NCBI GenBank assembly: GCA_964591245.1
Contig: CAZPZZ010000135.1
Location: 1 to 11,121 of the forward strand
From: CAZPZZ01 sp964591245
GTDB lineage: Bacteria > Acidobacteriota > Vicinamibacteria > Vicinamibacterales > UBA8438
Direction: 5' to 3'
DNA: 11,121 bases
Shown: positions 1 through 7,206 of the stretch, piece after piece
Position numbering within the stretch: position 1 is the stretch's first letter
Layout: each line of letters starts with the position of its first letter
Position numbers and translations under genes: made by a program
The notes under the pieces: generated by a model
Databases searched by the model: none
What the model was told of the DNA's origin: nothing
What the model saw: the letters and a program-made list of their open reading frames with translations, nothing else

Positions 1-475
1 TCCGTCGCAGGTCATAGACGGGTGAGCCCGGAGGCTGAGGACCGCGATAGCAGTTAAATGGGTGCGCCTGGTTGATCAGTATGTCCGCTTCGACCGTCTC
101 GTTGAAGCCATCGCGGAGACGGATCGACGAATGCGTCGCGCTGAGTAGAAAGGGGCCGAATGGGATGCCGCTGATCTGATCGGCGAAGATGATGCTGTTC
201 ATTCCATCGACGGCACTGGATGCGGCTGGCATCCCGGCCGTGCTGGTGAAGCGCAGGAGGGCAGGTGCGAGGGCGACGTTCCACGCCGCCAGGCTACGGG
301 CTGCGCACGCGTTCCAATCGACCGATCCGTCAATCAGGCCGGTGGTTGCTCCAAGCGAGATCTGCAGCGGAATCATTCTGGTTGACCAGCGTGAATCCAT
401 CTGGCTCGAAGGTTCTTGCGCGGAAATGACACTCGCCGCGATCGCGGTCGCGATCCCATAGCGAACCAGCTGCAT
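1..475 (-). CDS. Exported matrixin-like zinc metalloprotease, N-terminal part (cut by the window edge)
   Basis: The reading frame runs off the left edge, so only 158 residues are visible. Residues 1-20 (MQLVRYGIATAIAASVISAQ) look like a signal peptide. Next come a segment with WNACAARSLAAWNVALAP (residues 54-71), then DGMNSIIFADQ (90-100), LSATHSS (111-117) and ETVEADILIN (126-135). This order matches my memory of bacterial matrixin-type (M10-like) proteases: a helix with Trp, a strand with N-x-I-x-F, then a strand ending in an 'aDIxiN' segment just before the HExxHxxGxxH zinc helix. The zinc motif itself should lie just beyond position 1 and is not seen. If real, the product is an exported endopeptidase. 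An in-frame GTG lies 27 bases upstream of the chosen ATG; neither start has a clear ribosome binding site. The gene is divergent from the SnoaL-like gene. Confidence 0.72.
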   Translation of the reverse strand, partial: MQLVRYGIATAIAASVISAQEPSSQMDSRWSTRMIPLQISLGATTGLIDGSVDWNACAARSLAAWNVALAPALLRFTSTAGMPAASSAVDGMNSIIFADQISGIPFGPFLLSATHSSIRLRDGFNETVEADILINQAHPFNCYRGPQPPGSPVYDLRR

Positions 476-496
476 GCCGCGATAGATTACACCACG

Positions 497-574
497 GATC
501 ACGGGTTAGAAGACATTTGGTATTTCCTGCCGTTTGCGTGTACTCTGGTTTCTCTCAATAGATCACGGTGTAGA
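497..574. repeat. 14-bp imperfect direct repeat in a divergent intergenic region (possible operator pair)
   Basis: The sequence GATCACGG-NN-TAGA occurs at 497-510 (NN = gt) and again at 561-574 (NN = tg). The copies start exactly 64 bp apart, about six helical turns. They lie in the 146-bp gap between two divergent genes, where a regulator could control both. No convincing -35/-10 pair was found in the gap. Binding-site function is inference. Confidence 0.4.
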
Positions 575-606
575 TCCTGTTGGCTACGGTCCGTCCTCGT
601 GTCGCC

Positions 607-612
607 GGAGGA
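607..612 (+). promoter_or_regulatory. Shine-Dalgarno site that fixes the SnoaL-like start
   Basis: GGAGGA is followed by a 9-nt spacer and the ATG at 622. This favours 622 over the upstream in-frame start at 580, which would add 14 residues before the conserved N-terminal helix. Confidence 0.75.
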
Positions 613-621
613 AAACCGTCT

Positions 622-1053
622 ATGTCAGGTGAGCCTAAATCGCTTCTGCGTCGCTGGGTTGATGAAGTCTATAACGACGGCCGGTTAGAGGTTTTGGATG
701 TGATTTGTGCATCTGACTATGTCTTTCATGGCCCGAAAGACCTGACGATCACTGGGCGCGAGGCGATCAGGCGCTACATCGCGCTTATTCGACACTCGTC
801 CCCGGACGTGAAGATCCGGATCGGAGAACAGGTCGAGACCGGGGACCTGCTCAGTACTCGATTCCTGATAGAAGGCACGGTCAGCGAGAACGGTGCGAAT
901 GGTCGCGCATATGTGCGCGCGGTATCGCAAGAGGTCTTGAACGTCATTCGTGTATCGGACGGCATGATCGTCGAATCCTGGCAGGATTATAACGACACCG
1001 ATGCCATGAGACGGGTGGCTGACGCGTTGCTCGAGACCTACGACACGAAATGA
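622..1053 (+). CDS. SnoaL-like / NTF2-fold protein (polyketide cyclase-like family)
   Basis: A 143-residue protein without a signal peptide, so probably cytoplasmic. The pattern fits the SnoaL-like branch of the NTF2 superfamily: an N-terminal helix RRWVDEVYNDGRLEVLDVI (residues 10-28), then DYVFHGP (32-38), a G-R-E-A-I-x-R-Y helix (45-52), the strand PDVKIRIGEQVETGDLLSTR (61-80) with the 'GD.v..R' pattern, and the late strand VIRVSDGMIVESWQDYND (108-125). Length is normal for the fold. Members range from cyclases and isomerases to proteins with no known reaction, so no substrate can be assigned. Start 622 has a strong GGAGGA site. The gene faces the large protease gene, with 25 bp between the stop codons, and stands alone on its strand, so it need not belong to the secretome cluster. 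Confidence 0.85.
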   Translation: MSGEPKSLLRRWVDEVYNDGRLEVLDVICASDYVFHGPKDLTITGREAIRRYIALIRHSSPDVKIRIGEQVETGDLLSTRFLIEGTVSENGANGRAYVRAVSQEVLNVIRVSDGMIVESWQDYNDTDAMRRVADALLETYDTK

Positions 1054-1059
1054 TGCACG

Positions 1060-1073
1060 GTGGCGTGAGCCAC
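1060..1073. terminator. Small hairpin between convergent genes (weak candidate terminator)
   Basis: The arms GTGGC and GCCAC enclose GTGA, a GNRA-type loop on the plus strand. The hairpin fills most of the 25-bp gap between the convergent stop codons at 1053 and 1079. The stem has only 5 bp and no T-run follows on either strand, so an intrinsic terminator is possible but weakly supported. Confidence 0.2.
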
Positions 1074-1078
1074 GAGGT

Positions 1079-4000
1079 CTATCTGCTGTCCGTGATGATG
1101 GCGGTTACGGGATCTTCGTCGGCGGTCAGGCTGCCCGGCGGCCGACTGTACAGGATCGCGCCATGCAGTCGGTCTGCGTCGGTCACGACGATGGGATCTG
1201 GTCCCATGATGGAGGGACGCGGGACTGCCGGCACCCCATCGGGATGGCTGAACCCGAGCGTGTGGGCAAACTCGTGCACATAGATGGCGTTTGAGGTCGA
1301 CGGACTCTGGGACGCGTTAATCGTGACCAGCGCGTCGATAATGGCCTGCCCTGAAGTTTTCCTGTCTGTGGCGCCGCCATTCGTGGAATGAGGACTCGGG
1401 AAGGTATCCACGTACATGAAGCGGATGTTCTGTCCGTATTCCGCGGGCGAGTCGTAGGGAGAGCCGTCTCCGTTGACCTTGGTGCCCGGGGCATGCGACG
1501 TCGTGATGATCTCCGGGTTGCTGTACGCACCACCCGTTAACGCGCTCATCTGTGCCGCGGCGTATCTGGCATGCTCTTCGAAGTGTGCAGGGGCGGCATC
1601 CTCCGTGGCCTCGTAGTGGACCGAGCCGTCTGTGCAGGAACCGGCGCAGCGAAATGTCTGGGTCCAGATCTCGATGGTCGGCTGCTGTGTCCATCGGATC
1701 GTGCCTTGATGTCCGAGGTGCCCTTTCCGGAAGACATGGTCGAAGAACGTGAGATCGAAACCGTCGCTCATGGGGATGACGGACGCATTGACCGTCGTGG
1801 CCCCGGTGAGCGAGAGCCATGACTCACGCGGATAATAGCCATCGGCGATGATGCCGAAGCGGGGATGGCTGTACGTCGCATCGTATGCCCGCGTCTGATC
1901 GATAAAGGTAAACCCGTCTCTCCCGATACCTGGCGCCTGTGCAACGAGGCTGTACCGCCCGTCGGTGTCCGTGGTCGCGGTGTTATTCGCGATTGTGACT
2001 GCGGCGTGACTCACCGGTTGTCCGGTCACGAGGTTGGTCACTTGCCCCGAGATCGTGACCGACGCTGGAGGATCGGCAAGTACGGAGGGGGCATTGTCTG
2101 TCGCGGCCAGTTCGCCCGGCGCCCAGCGTTCTACCAGCGTTCGGATGTAATTGCTCGGTGCCCCTAAGGTCATAATGCCAGTTGCAATGGGGACATAGGG
2201 GGAGACCTCAAAGGGCTCAGGGTTCAGTTCGACGTTCAAAATATCGGTATTGATCTCCAGTGCACGCCGGCCGTACTTGGTTCGGAGGATGGTCGTTCTT
2301 TCTCCCGAAGAATAAACGCCGCCTCCCTGCAGTTGACCGATCAATTCACCCTGCAAGTTGAAGATTCCACTTCCACTGGCTCCGCCCGCGACCGGCAAGA
2401 TGTAGTACTGCATGCCCTCATAGAGCGGATCCTCGCTCACAAAACTTCCGGCGGTGGTGACAAACGGGCCGCTGCGGGACATGGCTGCTGGGTGCCCGAC
2501 CGACAACACCGGATCGTATTGCCGCAGCAGGTCAGAATTCGCCAGACGGGCTGGAGTCAGGGCCATCCGCTGGGTCGTCCTGAACAGCGCCACGTCGCCC
2601 CGTTCCACAGGGTCATATTCGCGACCATTGATGTCGTTTGGGTTGCCGTCAATACTCGATTTACCGATCAAGACCGCGTTGACATCTTGCCCCTCGTAGG
2701 TCCGGAATGTCGCCTCTTGTCCGACGTCCAACTCGGCCACGCAATGGTTGTTGGTCATGATCAAGTGATTGGTGATCGCGACGCCCGTGCACAGGCAGGT
2801 CACGCTGAAGTCATTGTTGCGGGCGTTCTCCTCGCACACCGCACAACCGGCTTGTCGCGTGAACATGACCGTAGCCTGGCGGGCGATGTCAAACGCGTCG
2901 CTGTCGAGTCCGGTCTTCGGAAAGCCCGATGCGGTGAACTGATCGCCCCAGTCGACGACCTCGAAGCGGGCTTGGTCGAGAGTCAGCGCGTTCGCCGGCC
3001 ACGCAGGGGCGCTTGACGCGGGTGCGGTCGCGGTGCCTGTGGTGTTCGCCAGGACCAATGTCCGGAATTCGTCCACGGGAATGACCCCCGTCATAGAGGG
3101 CGGGGCAGCGAGAAAGCTGCTCAGGATGCCAAGCGTGTTTCTCCCGCGGTAGATGTCTTCTTTGCAGACGTCAGGATGGCCGGTTGAGGCCTCGTCTGTG
3201 ATCACACCCAGGACAAAACCCTGACCGTCCAGGATGGGTCCACCGACGCTGCCATTATCGGTGTACAGGTCGACGGCAAAGCGGTCGCTCGGCATTTGAC
3301 TGGAGAGTTTGTCGCACGAGACCACAGGACCAACCGTCAGATGCCAGCCCCCGGTGCGTCTTCCATCGAAGGGGTGATGAATCGCCAGCACTGATCCGGA
3401 GGCTGCCCCGGACGGGGCGAAGGGAAGTGGGTCGCCGGGAATTGATGCGTCGGTCCAGGGGGCCCAGGTGTTGGCTAGGGTGTTTCCGTTTGATGTGACC
3501 GCGGTGAGTTTGATGACGGCAATATTGCTATCAGACGCCACGACTGTGCCGGAGGCCCAGCGGTCATCAAAGAGCCGGATAAAGGGGCCTTGGCCTTCCT
3601 CCCATGTTCCGCCCATTTGTGCGGCATATTCACTGCAGCTCAGTTGGCTCACGAGGTAACCATCGGCGCCCCACTTCCCCTTGTCTTCTTCGAAGGTGAG
3701 TTTTTTGGTGGCCTTCGCGGACGTCACGATGACGTCGTTGCTGACGAAGAAACCGGTTGTGGGCGCGGTCGAGATACGCCACATGCCGTCGGTCCATTCG
3801 GTCGGTCCTTGCAGGCAGCGATCGCCAAACACCTCCACGACGGCAGGGGCCGAGGATCTGGCCACGCGACTCATCGGGTCAAGCTCCGAGAGGGAGACGG
3901 TATCGTAAGCTACGATTCTCCGGTAGCCGTCGTATTGGTTGATCGTAAAGTTTTCTGAGCCGTCACCGCTGTCATAGGATTCGCCGTCAGGCCATTGATC

Positions 4001-4273
4001 CGCAAGGGTCTGCATGCGGAACGTTCCATATTCAGTGGAGATGGTTTGCCAGTCGCCTGAACCAGCGGAAAAACATAGAGCGTTGCCATTGACATCCGTG
4101 GTGCCTCGACCGACATACGCGAAGCTGCCTGCCGTGCCCGTGGAGGCGGGGCCGGTGGCGCAGCCGCCACTGCCCGTTCCCGGGGCTTGGATTTGCGAGT
4201 GCAGGCTGGTTGTATCGGTCACGGTTAAGCATGTGGCCATGCCGAGGAGGACAATGCGTTTCAGTGTCAACAT
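1079..4273 (-). CDS. Exported multidomain protease: serine pseudoprotease + V8/trypsin-like serine protease + CarboxypepD_reg-like domain + metzincin
   Basis: A 1064-residue exported protein with a signal peptide at about 1-27. Residues 30-140 are unassigned. Residues 140-390 have a trypsin-like fold pattern, but the His, Asp and Ser positions are K187 (VTSAKAT), N250 (SNIAVIKL) and V343 (GSVGGP), so this domain should be inactive. Residues 465-680 form a second serine-protease domain with an intact-looking triad: H510 (MTNNHC), D560 (RGDVALF) and S633 (GASGSG). It is preceded by a CxxC and a CxC pair (C477/C480, C493/C495). Residues 737-785 resemble a carboxypeptidase regulatory-like beta domain (SGQV..GQPV..A.V......T.DGRY). 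Residues 840-1045 form a metzincin: HEFAHTLGFSH (1000-1010) supplies three zinc His and catalytic Glu, and PSIMGPD (1020-1026) fits the Met-turn. The start at 4273 has GGAG at 4282-4285, 8 nt upstream. The protein probably acts in the periplasm or outside the cell. Substrates are unknown; the triad and zinc assignments come from motifs only. Confidence 0.9.
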   Translation of the reverse strand: MLTLKRIVLLGMATCLTVTDTTSLHSQIQAPGTGSGGCATGPASTGTAGSFAYVGRGTTDVNGNALCFSAGSGDWQTISTEYGTFRMQTLADQWPDGESYDSGDGSENFTINQYDGYRRIVAYDTVSLSELDPMSRVARSSAPAVVEVFGDRCLQGPTEWTDGMWRISTAPTTGFFVSNDVIVTSAKATKKLTFEEDKGKWGADGYLVSQLSCSEYAAQMGGTWEEGQGPFIRLFDDRWASGTVVASDSNIAVIKLTAVTSNGNTLANTWAPWTDASIPGDPLPFAPSGAASGSVLAIHHPFDGRRTGGWHLTVGPVVSCDKLSSQMPSDRFAVDLYTDNGSVGGPILDGQGFVLGVITDEASTGHPDVCKEDIYRGRNTLGILSSFLAAPPSMTGVIPVDEFRTLVLANTTGTATAPASSAPAWPANALTLDQARFEVVDWGDQFTASGFPKTGLDSDAFDIARQATVMFTRQAGCAVCEENARNNDFSVTCLCTGVAITNHLIMTNNHCVAELDVGQEATFRTYEGQDVNAVLIGKSSIDGNPNDINGREYDPVERGDVALFRTTQRMALTPARLANSDLLRQYDPVLSVGHPAAMSRSGPFVTTAGSFVSEDPLYEGMQYYILPVAGGASGSGIFNLQGELIGQLQGGGVYSSGERTTILRTKYGRRALEINTDILNVELNPEPFEVSPYVPIATGIMTLGAPSNYIRTLVERWAPGELAATDNAPSVLADPPASVTISGQVTNLVTGQPVSHAAVTIANNTATTDTDGRYSLVAQAPGIGRDGFTFIDQTRAYDATYSHPRFGIIADGYYPRESWLSLTGATTVNASVIPMSDGFDLTFFDHVFRKGHLGHQGTIRWTQQPTIEIWTQTFRCAGSCTDGSVHYEATEDAAPAHFEEHARYAAAQMSALTGGAYSNPEIITTSHAPGTKVNGDGSPYDSPAEYGQNIRFMYVDTFPSPHSTNGGATDRKTSGQAIIDALVTINASQSPSTSNAIYVHEFAHTLGFSHPDGVPAVPRPSIMGPDPIVVTDADRLHGAILYSRPPGSLTADEDPVTAIITDSR

Positions 4274-4808
4274 ACGATCGACTCCGCGCTCGCAGAAGGA
4301 GCGAAGGGCTCTGGTGGTTGAGTCGGGAGATATTGTGAGTTTACGAGGGTGAGCCCGGCGTATATGCGGGCGGTGGCTCCGTCTATCATTAAATTATCTG
4401 AACTGATTTTAGTATATAGCAGGTAGAGGCGCACCGCTGTGGAAGTGCGGTTAGATAGGTGTGCTGAGTTAGATTGTCGAGAATGAAAAGAGGAAAGGGG
4501 TGTGCGCAGATTAGAAAGAAGGCTGAGAAAACAGAAGACAGAAGGCTTCCAGAAATGCGCGACCCTGCACGGAATTAAGCGTATATACACAGAATTTCGC
4601 CATTGGGGTTTGATTGCTGGATCGCGAAGTTAGAATAGCTTTCTTCGGGCATGTCTTTAGCTAGTTATTCATAGTCAAACCCTCCGGAAGTTCTAAGTTT
4701 TCCACGGAGGTCTTTCTGGTGGGCAGCTCTCCCATCTTGTGCTGCTTTGGAGGCGAGTTATTCGTGGTCTGTCGTGAAGAGAGGGGCAGGTCACGCCAGC
4801 CAAGCGGG
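4274..4808. other. 535-bp gene-free stretch between the receptor and the large protease
   Basis: It is visibly more AT-rich than its neighbours, especially 4380-4700. I found no credible gene in it. A possible extended -10 lies at 4411-4421. There is an inverted repeat with 6-bp arms, CCTCCG at 4681-4686 and CGGAGG at 4705-4710, too weak to call a terminator. The length and composition suggest that the protease gene has its own promoter rather than depending on read-through from the receptor gene; that is inference. Confidence 0.6.
4411..4421 (-). promoter_or_regulatory. Candidate extended -10 promoter for the large protease gene
   Basis: On the minus strand the sequence reads TGCTATATACT, which gives a TGn-TATATA extended -10 or a TATACT -10. 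It lies about 140 bp before the ATG at 4273. No recognisable -35 box sits at the expected distance, so support is weak. Confidence 0.22.
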
Positions 4809-6998
4809 TCAGAACTGAATGCGCACACCGCCATTGATGACGCGGCCCTCCAGCGGCGCCCACGCGTCCACGGTCCACCGGCCGTCCACGGCTTGCGCGG
4901 GGCGGAGGATCGGATCCCACCGGGTTTGACGCACGCCCGTCAGGTTCTCGCCGTTGATAAAGAGTCGGAGGGGTCCAACGCGGCGTTCAGCCAGCACACC
5001 GGTGACCAGGTACGCGACACCGCGATCGCGATAGGGGTTCGCCTCGAGGCGCTGGGCGCCGGTGTAATACACCTCGATGCCGAGCCGCCCGTCTTCGTTT
5101 TCGACCATGCCCACGAGGCCAGCGCTGTGACGCGGCGTTTGTGCGACATCGACCTGGAGACCGTTGACGGTTTCCCGGGCGTGCACGTAGGTGTAGCTTG
5201 CGGTGAGGGCAAACGGGGATTTGCGGAATGTGCCGAGGAGCTCCAGCCCCATATTGGTGGTGGGATCCAGGAGGTTCCGGATCGTGTAGGTGGACCGGTC
5301 GACATGGACCGGGTCGTCGATGCGCGAACGGAAGATGGTTGTAGTGACCGCGAAGGGACCGAGGGTTCGGGTGAGGTCAATCGATGCGCTCCGGCCGCGC
5401 TCGGCGCGCAATAGACCGCGTTGGGTCAGCCGGGTCAGGCCGGCGGCCTCGGTCTCTTCCGTCAGCGGCGTCGAGCCGAAGAACCCGCTTCCCACTGAGA
5501 GCCTGGACGACCACGTGTTCCAGCGGAACAGCGAGGACACACGGGGGCTGAGAAACCAGCCGTAGGCACTGTGGTGATCCACCCGGCTGCTCAGGGAGAG
5601 CGAGAGCCACGGTCGGACGTCGATGTCATCCTGGACGAACACGCCGGGTGTGGTGAACGTAGAGGCGAAGCGGGGAAGGTCGGTGGGGAGATACGCATCG
5701 CGTTGCACGGCAGCCCCGCCGACCCAGGTATGTCGTCCCCGGGAACCGCGCAGGGTCACTTCCGCGAATCCCGTCTCGTGGCGATCGCGTTCGAGGATGT
5801 CTCCGAAGAGATGCTCGTGCGATTGCCGCATCATGGTGGCGCGTGCGGTGACGACCCTGCTCCCGCGTACGGTTTGCCAGAGCACGCCGAGGTCGAAGCG
5901 GCTGGTGTCGAGTGCCTCGCGGTAGGGCAGACCCGTGTCAGGAAGGACCGCGTCTGACTGTGTCCCGCCGGACCGGCGCTCCAGCGTGGTCCCGACGGTC
6001 ATGAACAGGGACTGGCCTTTCCCGTCGTCCCAGAAGAAACGCGGTCTCGCGACCCCCCGGCGGTACCCGGCCATATCCGCCCATCCGTCCTGGTCGATAT
6101 CGGTCTGGCGTTGCCAGTGGCTCCCGCCAAGGAAGGTGACGCCCCAGGACTTCGAGAGCGGCGACGCGAGCCACACGACACCGTCGGTGGCACCACGTGT
6201 CGACTGATTGATGAGAATCTCACGTTCCGGCTCTTCGCCGGGCCGGCGGGAGAGCAGATTCACGACGCCCCCCATGGCCCCGGCGCCGTACAACGCCGAG
6301 GCGACGCCTTTGATCACTTCCACCTGTGCAAGATCCATCGGGGGAATCTGGAGCAGGCCAAGGCCACCGGGTTGATTGCCGTAGAGCGGAAGGCCATCTG
6401 ACAGGAGGCGGGTATATCGGCCGCGCATGCCCTGGATACGCACGCTCGCCGCACCGAGGGAAGGAGAGGTGGTCTGCACCCGCATCCCACCCATTTCGTT
6501 GAGCATCATGACGATGTCTCCGGGCGTCATGAGCATCTTTTCTTCAATTTCTTCCCGGTTGAGCACTTCCACGCGCGTCGGCTGGTCATCCAGACGGCGG
6601 CCCGTTCTCGTGCTGGCCACGACCGTGATTTCTTCTTCCAGCGCTGGCGCGGCGACGAGGTCGATGCGAACGGTCTGGGTCTGGCCGGGACGCACGTCGA
6701 GGGAGACTGTCGTTGGGAGCCAGTCGTGAGCGAGGATCGTGAGCTGGTGGGACCCGGGCCGCAGCTGAAGGGTTGCCAACCCGAATTCATCGGTGCGTGT
6801 TGTGGTCGTGGTGGTGATGACCTCCGCTGCGGCAATCGCATGGTGTCCGCCGAAGACCTCGACACGAACTTCACCGCGTTCTTGGCCAAGGAGGACGCGG
6901 GTGCCGCAGCCCAGGAGGGCCAGGATGAATAGGGTGTGCCTCAAGAGGAGCATCGGAAGAGCTTTACATGTGACGCGTCCGCACCTCACGGGAGCCAT
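4809..6998 (-). CDS. TonB-dependent outer-membrane receptor with N-terminal carboxypeptidase-regulatory-like domain
   Basis: A 729-residue receptor. A hydrophobic signal segment (residues 16-38) precedes a beta domain (about 42-114) of CarboxypepD_reg type, with T-D-E-F-G-L-A and a run of six Thr at 62-67. A TonB-box-like EEEITVVAST (121-130) leads into the plug domain (about 136-250). Diagnostic plug motifs are VRIQGMRGRYTRLLSDGLPLYG (186-207), split around the conserved R-x-x-LLxDGxPLYG, and VEVIKGVASALYGAGAMGGVVNLLS (226-250). The rest is a beta-barrel ending in VRIQF; a terminal Phe is the usual outer-membrane assembly signal. It would import a scarce ligand using TonB/ExbBD energy. The size suits siderophore, cobalamin or similar receptors, but the ligand cannot be read from sequence. 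Neither the ATG at 6998 nor the in-frame ATG at 6953 has a Shine-Dalgarno site; 6953 gives a tidier signal peptide. It lies 208 bp downstream of the four-paralog cluster. Confidence 0.95.
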   Translation of the reverse strand: MAPVRCGRVTCKALPMLLLRHTLFILALLGCGTRVLLGQERGEVRVEVFGGHHAIAAAEVITTTTTTRTDEFGLATLQLRPGSHQLTILAHDWLPTTVSLDVRPGQTQTVRIDLVAAPALEEEITVVASTRTGRRLDDQPTRVEVLNREEIEEKMLMTPGDIVMMLNEMGGMRVQTTSPSLGAASVRIQGMRGRYTRLLSDGLPLYGNQPGGLGLLQIPPMDLAQVEVIKGVASALYGAGAMGGVVNLLSRRPGEEPEREILINQSTRGATDGVVWLASPLSKSWGVTFLGGSHWQRQTDIDQDGWADMAGYRRGVARPRFFWDDGKGQSLFMTVGTTLERRSGGTQSDAVLPDTGLPYREALDTSRFDLGVLWQTVRGSRVVTARATMMRQSHEHLFGDILERDRHETGFAEVTLRGSRGRHTWVGGAAVQRDAYLPTDLPRFASTFTTPGVFVQDDIDVRPWLSLSLSSRVDHHSAYGWFLSPRVSSLFRWNTWSSRLSVGSGFFGSTPLTEETEAAGLTRLTQRGLLRAERGRSASIDLTRTLGPFAVTTTIFRSRIDDPVHVDRSTYTIRNLLDPTTNMGLELLGTFRKSPFALTASYTYVHARETVNGLQVDVAQTPRHSAGLVGMVENEDGRLGIEVYYTGAQRLEANPYRDRGVAYLVTGVLAERRVGPLRLFINGENLTGVRQTRWDPILRPAQAVDGRWTVDAWAPLEGRVINGGVRIQF

Positions 6999-7163
6999 TG
7001 ATCGCCATCGGTGGTCTGGTGACCAGTTGTGTCTCGCGGGGAGTATCTCATGGCCTGTCCGGCCCTGGTGGGAACTCTAAGAGGGCTCGGCCCGGGTGTC
7101 ATCCAGATGCGCTGGAACTGACGGGGGTACGGAGTGCGATCCCTTGCGGTGGGGCGACGGGAC

Positions 7164-7195
7164 GACGGACAGCCACCGGAGGATGGCCGTCCGTC
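7164..7195 (-). terminator. Strong hairpin just after the last paralog gene (candidate terminator or mRNA-stabilising stem)
   Basis: The arms GACGGAC (7164-7170) and GTCCGTC (7189-7195) are perfect complements. After one A/C mismatch the stem continues with GCCA/TGGC around an 8-nt loop. On the minus strand it begins 11 nt after the stop codon of the gene ending at 7207. No T-run follows, so it is not a textbook intrinsic terminator; a processing or stabilising stem that lowers receptor expression relative to the paralogs is equally possible. Confidence 0.42.
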
Positions 7196-7206
7196 ACAGG
7201 TCTAGG

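Noticed and set aside
580..621. 14-residue N-terminal extension of the SnoaL-like protein
   Set aside because: The start at 580 has no ribosome binding site, while GGAGGA sits 9 nt before the ATG at 622.
2333..3016. 227-codon plus-strand ORF inside the large protease gene
   Set aside because: It is antisense to the conserved active serine-protease domain; its composition mirrors the real gene and no family motif is visible.
4267..4590. 107-codon minus-strand ORF whose stop overlaps the start of the large protease gene (ATGTTGA)
   Set aside because: The overlap looks like translational coupling, but the ORF has low-complexity Ser/Leu/Arg/Pro composition, no recognisable domain, and lies in the AT-richer intergenic stretch. 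More likely chance.
4681..4710. CCTCCG/CGGAGG inverted repeat in the long intergenic stretch
   Set aside because: Arms of only 6 bp with an 18-nt AT-rich loop and no T-run on the relevant strand; not convincing as a terminator or operator.
4719..5414. 231-codon plus-strand ORF over the receptor C-terminus
   Set aside because: Antisense shadow of the beta-barrel coding region, typical of GC-rich genes; no signal or domain.
6790..6820. Run of Thr codons in the receptor N-terminal domain (residues 62-67) as a possible phase-variable repeat
   Set aside because: The codons are mixed rather than a uniform repeat unit, so slipped-strand variation is unlikely.
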